Source: Candidatus Cloacimonadota bacterium (GTDB lineage: Bacteria > Muiribacteriota > UBA6191 > JACPRK01). From it: DNA of 6,954 nt. Location of the stretch: contig JAJFLN010000517.1 in the NCBI GenBank assembly GCA_021772705.1, positions 1-6,954 on the forward strand, given 5' to 3'. Each line of letters opens with the position of its first letter. The first letter of the stretch is position 1. Shown one piece after another: positions 5,668 to 6,954 of the stretch. Made by a program: the position numbers and the translations under genes. The notes under the pieces were generated by a model that was not told where the DNA came from, made no database searches, and was given only the letters and a program-made list of their open reading frames with translations.

Positions 5668-6954
5668 ACCGGCTCTGCATGGTTGTGGCAGCGATGCTCG
5701 TGGGACTGACGGCGGTCTCTCCCGGACAGGAGGGCCAGACGGAGACAACGCGTAGCTTCGCCTATGTCACCGAGACGCGCCGGTGGCTGCAGTTTCCCCT
5801 CACCCCGAACGCCTGGAACCTCCGCTTGCTGAGCAACGCTGCGATCCCGCCGGAAACGCCGGAAGACTCGGGAGAAGAGTGGGGCTATTCCCTCGAGGTC
5901 GAGGTCGACTCCGGCAGCGGAGAGATCCTGCTCTCTCGGATTCTGGAGCTTCGAACCCGCTCGAGCAGCCTCACCAACGAACGGAGCGGAGCCCCGGCTT
6001 CCAGCCCTCGTTTCGTCGGCTCGGACCTCCGTCCCGCCGACACACGGGTGACCCGGCTGCGTCTCCCGGTCGCTCGCAGAGCAGCGTTCCTGAGGGTTGC
6101 GCTGGCTTCCGCCACGCCGCCGATCCGGGACGTGACGGTCCGGGTCTACGTCGAGGAGACTCTCGCGAGGCGGAAACTCTCCGGGGTCTGGCAGCGGCTG
6201 TCCGATCGGTCCCGGGAGCATCTCGGACGCAACAGCGCTCACCCTGTCGAAATGCTGTCCGAGGTGGAACAGCAGCTTCTGGCCGGGAGGTCATGGAAGC
6301 CTCTCGCGCCGACAGGAATCGAGGACGAAGCCTGGGTCAGGCGAAATCTAGAGATGCCCGCCGACGCTCGCTCCGTTCCTGCGCCTCCGGAGATCCCTCC
6401 GCTAGGGCTGATCACCGGTCCAGGACAGATCGCCTCCATACCTGTTTCAGCGGAATTGACGAGCCTCAGACTCGAGGTGCAATGCACCGATGGGCCCCAG
6501 AAGGGCGCCGTCGCCCAGATCACCTGGCACGGACGGGCGCTCTCGGGCAGCAGGAGCTGGGACTTGCCCCTCGTCGCGCCAATCACGGAGAAGGTGTTCA
6601 CCATCGGGCCCGGCGTGATAGAAGTGGCCCCCTCAGAAGCGGCGGCGGTGCGCGTCTACTCCGTCGAACCGGGCGGCACGGAGATCACACCGGATCCGGT
6701 GCAGCTCCGGATCTATCCTCTCGCTCCCGATGCCCCCCTCGAGTACCGGCACATCTCCGTCTCCGGTGACGCCACTCCCTTCCGGATCGATCTGCGCCGG
6801 CTGATTCGCGGCGAGTTGGATCCGCAGGGAGAGCCAGCGGCGGTCACCTGCACTCTCCTCGCCAAAGGGGGCGAGGTCCTCGACTCCTGGCTGCTGGCAG
6901 CCGATGGGCCGGCCAGTCTTCATGAGCGGGTCGCCGGGCCCGGCGGCGGCCCGG
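5664..6954 (+). CDS. Secreted beta-rich protein of unknown function (3' partial)
   Basis: The frame is open without a stop to the right edge, giving 430 residues from GTG 5664; an in-frame ATG at 5640 would add eight. The GTG start is preferred because it gives the four-base overlap and a compact signal peptide: NR, then a hydrophobic core LCMVVAAMLVGLTAV, then a polar SPGQEGQ region. No lipobox Cys follows the core. The mature part begins with a beta-rich domain (about 32-165) containing WLQFPLTPNAWNLRLLSNAA and FVGSDLRPADTRVTRLRLP. A charged, probably helical stretch follows (about 168-235), then further alternating beta segments (about 248-430). There are no obvious catalytic motifs, so a binding, assembly or scaffold role outside the cytoplasm is my guess. 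Tight coupling to the CapC-like gene implies a shared pathway. I do not recognise the family. The signal peptide and the frame are well supported; the function is not. Confidence 0.75.
   Translation, partial: MNRLCMVVAAMLVGLTAVSPGQEGQTETTRSFAYVTETRRWLQFPLTPNAWNLRLLSNAAIPPETPEDSGEEWGYSLEVEVDSGSGEILLSRILELRTRSSSLTNERSGAPASSPRFVGSDLRPADTRVTRLRLPVARRAAFLRVALASATPPIRDVTVRVYVEETLARRKLSGVWQRLSDRSREHLGRNSAHPVEMLSEVEQQLLAGRSWKPLAPTGIEDEAWVRRNLEMPADARSVPAPPEIPPLGLITGPGQIASIPVSAELTSLRLEVQCTDGPQKGAVAQITWHGRALSGSRSWDLPLVAPITEKVFTIGPGVIEVAPSEAAAVRVYSVEPGGTEITPDPVQLRIYPLAPDAPLEYRHISVSGDATPFRIDLRRLIRGELDPQGEPAAVTCTLLAKGGEVLDSWLLAADGPASLHERVAGPGGGP

Noticed and set aside
5783..6769. A 328-codon + strand ORF in a second frame over the secreted-protein gene
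   Set aside because: Its translation is rich in Arg, Ser, Gly and Pro with no hydrophobic core or recognisable motif. The overlapping frame that is open from 5640 to the window edge has a signal peptide and regular beta-strand patterns, so this is a GC-rich shadow frame.
6926..6954. GC-rich palindromic sequence near the right edge that could form a hairpin
   Set aside because: It lies inside an open reading frame (VAGPGGGP), has no following T-run, and is expected by chance at this composition.

Overview
The window is a GC-rich (roughly two-thirds G+C by eye), densely packed, single-strand gene cluster. All four reading frames I accept are on the + strand, and the genes overlap or nearly touch, as in an operon. 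Base composition, a CHASE2-type sensor and a tandem CapC/PgsC-like membrane protein suggest a GC-rich Gram-negative environmental bacterium, for example Acidobacteriota or Myxococcota. That placement is a low-confidence inference, because no rRNA or marker gene is present.

Layout: (1) 2-2350, the 3' part of a CHASE2 / three-TM / GAF-like / PAS-like / histidine-kinase-like sensor whose 5' end lies upstream. Its kinase core has lost the phospho-acceptor His and most ATP-binding signatures. (2) 2334-2462, a 42-codon ORF with a near-perfect Shine-Dalgarno. Its two halves look like the first strand and the last helix of a response-regulator receiver domain, with the middle missing. (3) 2473-5667, a 1064-residue protein. 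Its N-terminal third is two divergent copies of the PgsC/CapC poly-gamma-glutamate-synthesis membrane domain. Its C-terminal two thirds is a soluble region that I do not recognise and that itself contains an internal duplication. (4) 5664 (or 5640) to the right edge, a secreted protein with a signal peptide and beta-rich domains. It runs off the window with no stop.

Working model (inference): the CapC-like protein is the membrane core of a machinery that makes or exports an amide-linked or other surface polymer, or of a CapC-derived system with a new job. The signal-peptide protein would be its extracytoplasmic partner, and the CHASE2 protein an envelope sensor controlling it. The CapB/PgsB ligase and CapA/PgsA partners of classical systems are not in this window. 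The sensor and the adjacent receiver appear degenerate together: either the phosphorelay has decayed, or the proteins have been repurposed as non-catalytic signalling parts.

I see no RNA genes, mobile elements, CRISPR arrays, convincing promoters or terminators. There is no gene-free stretch over 300 bases.
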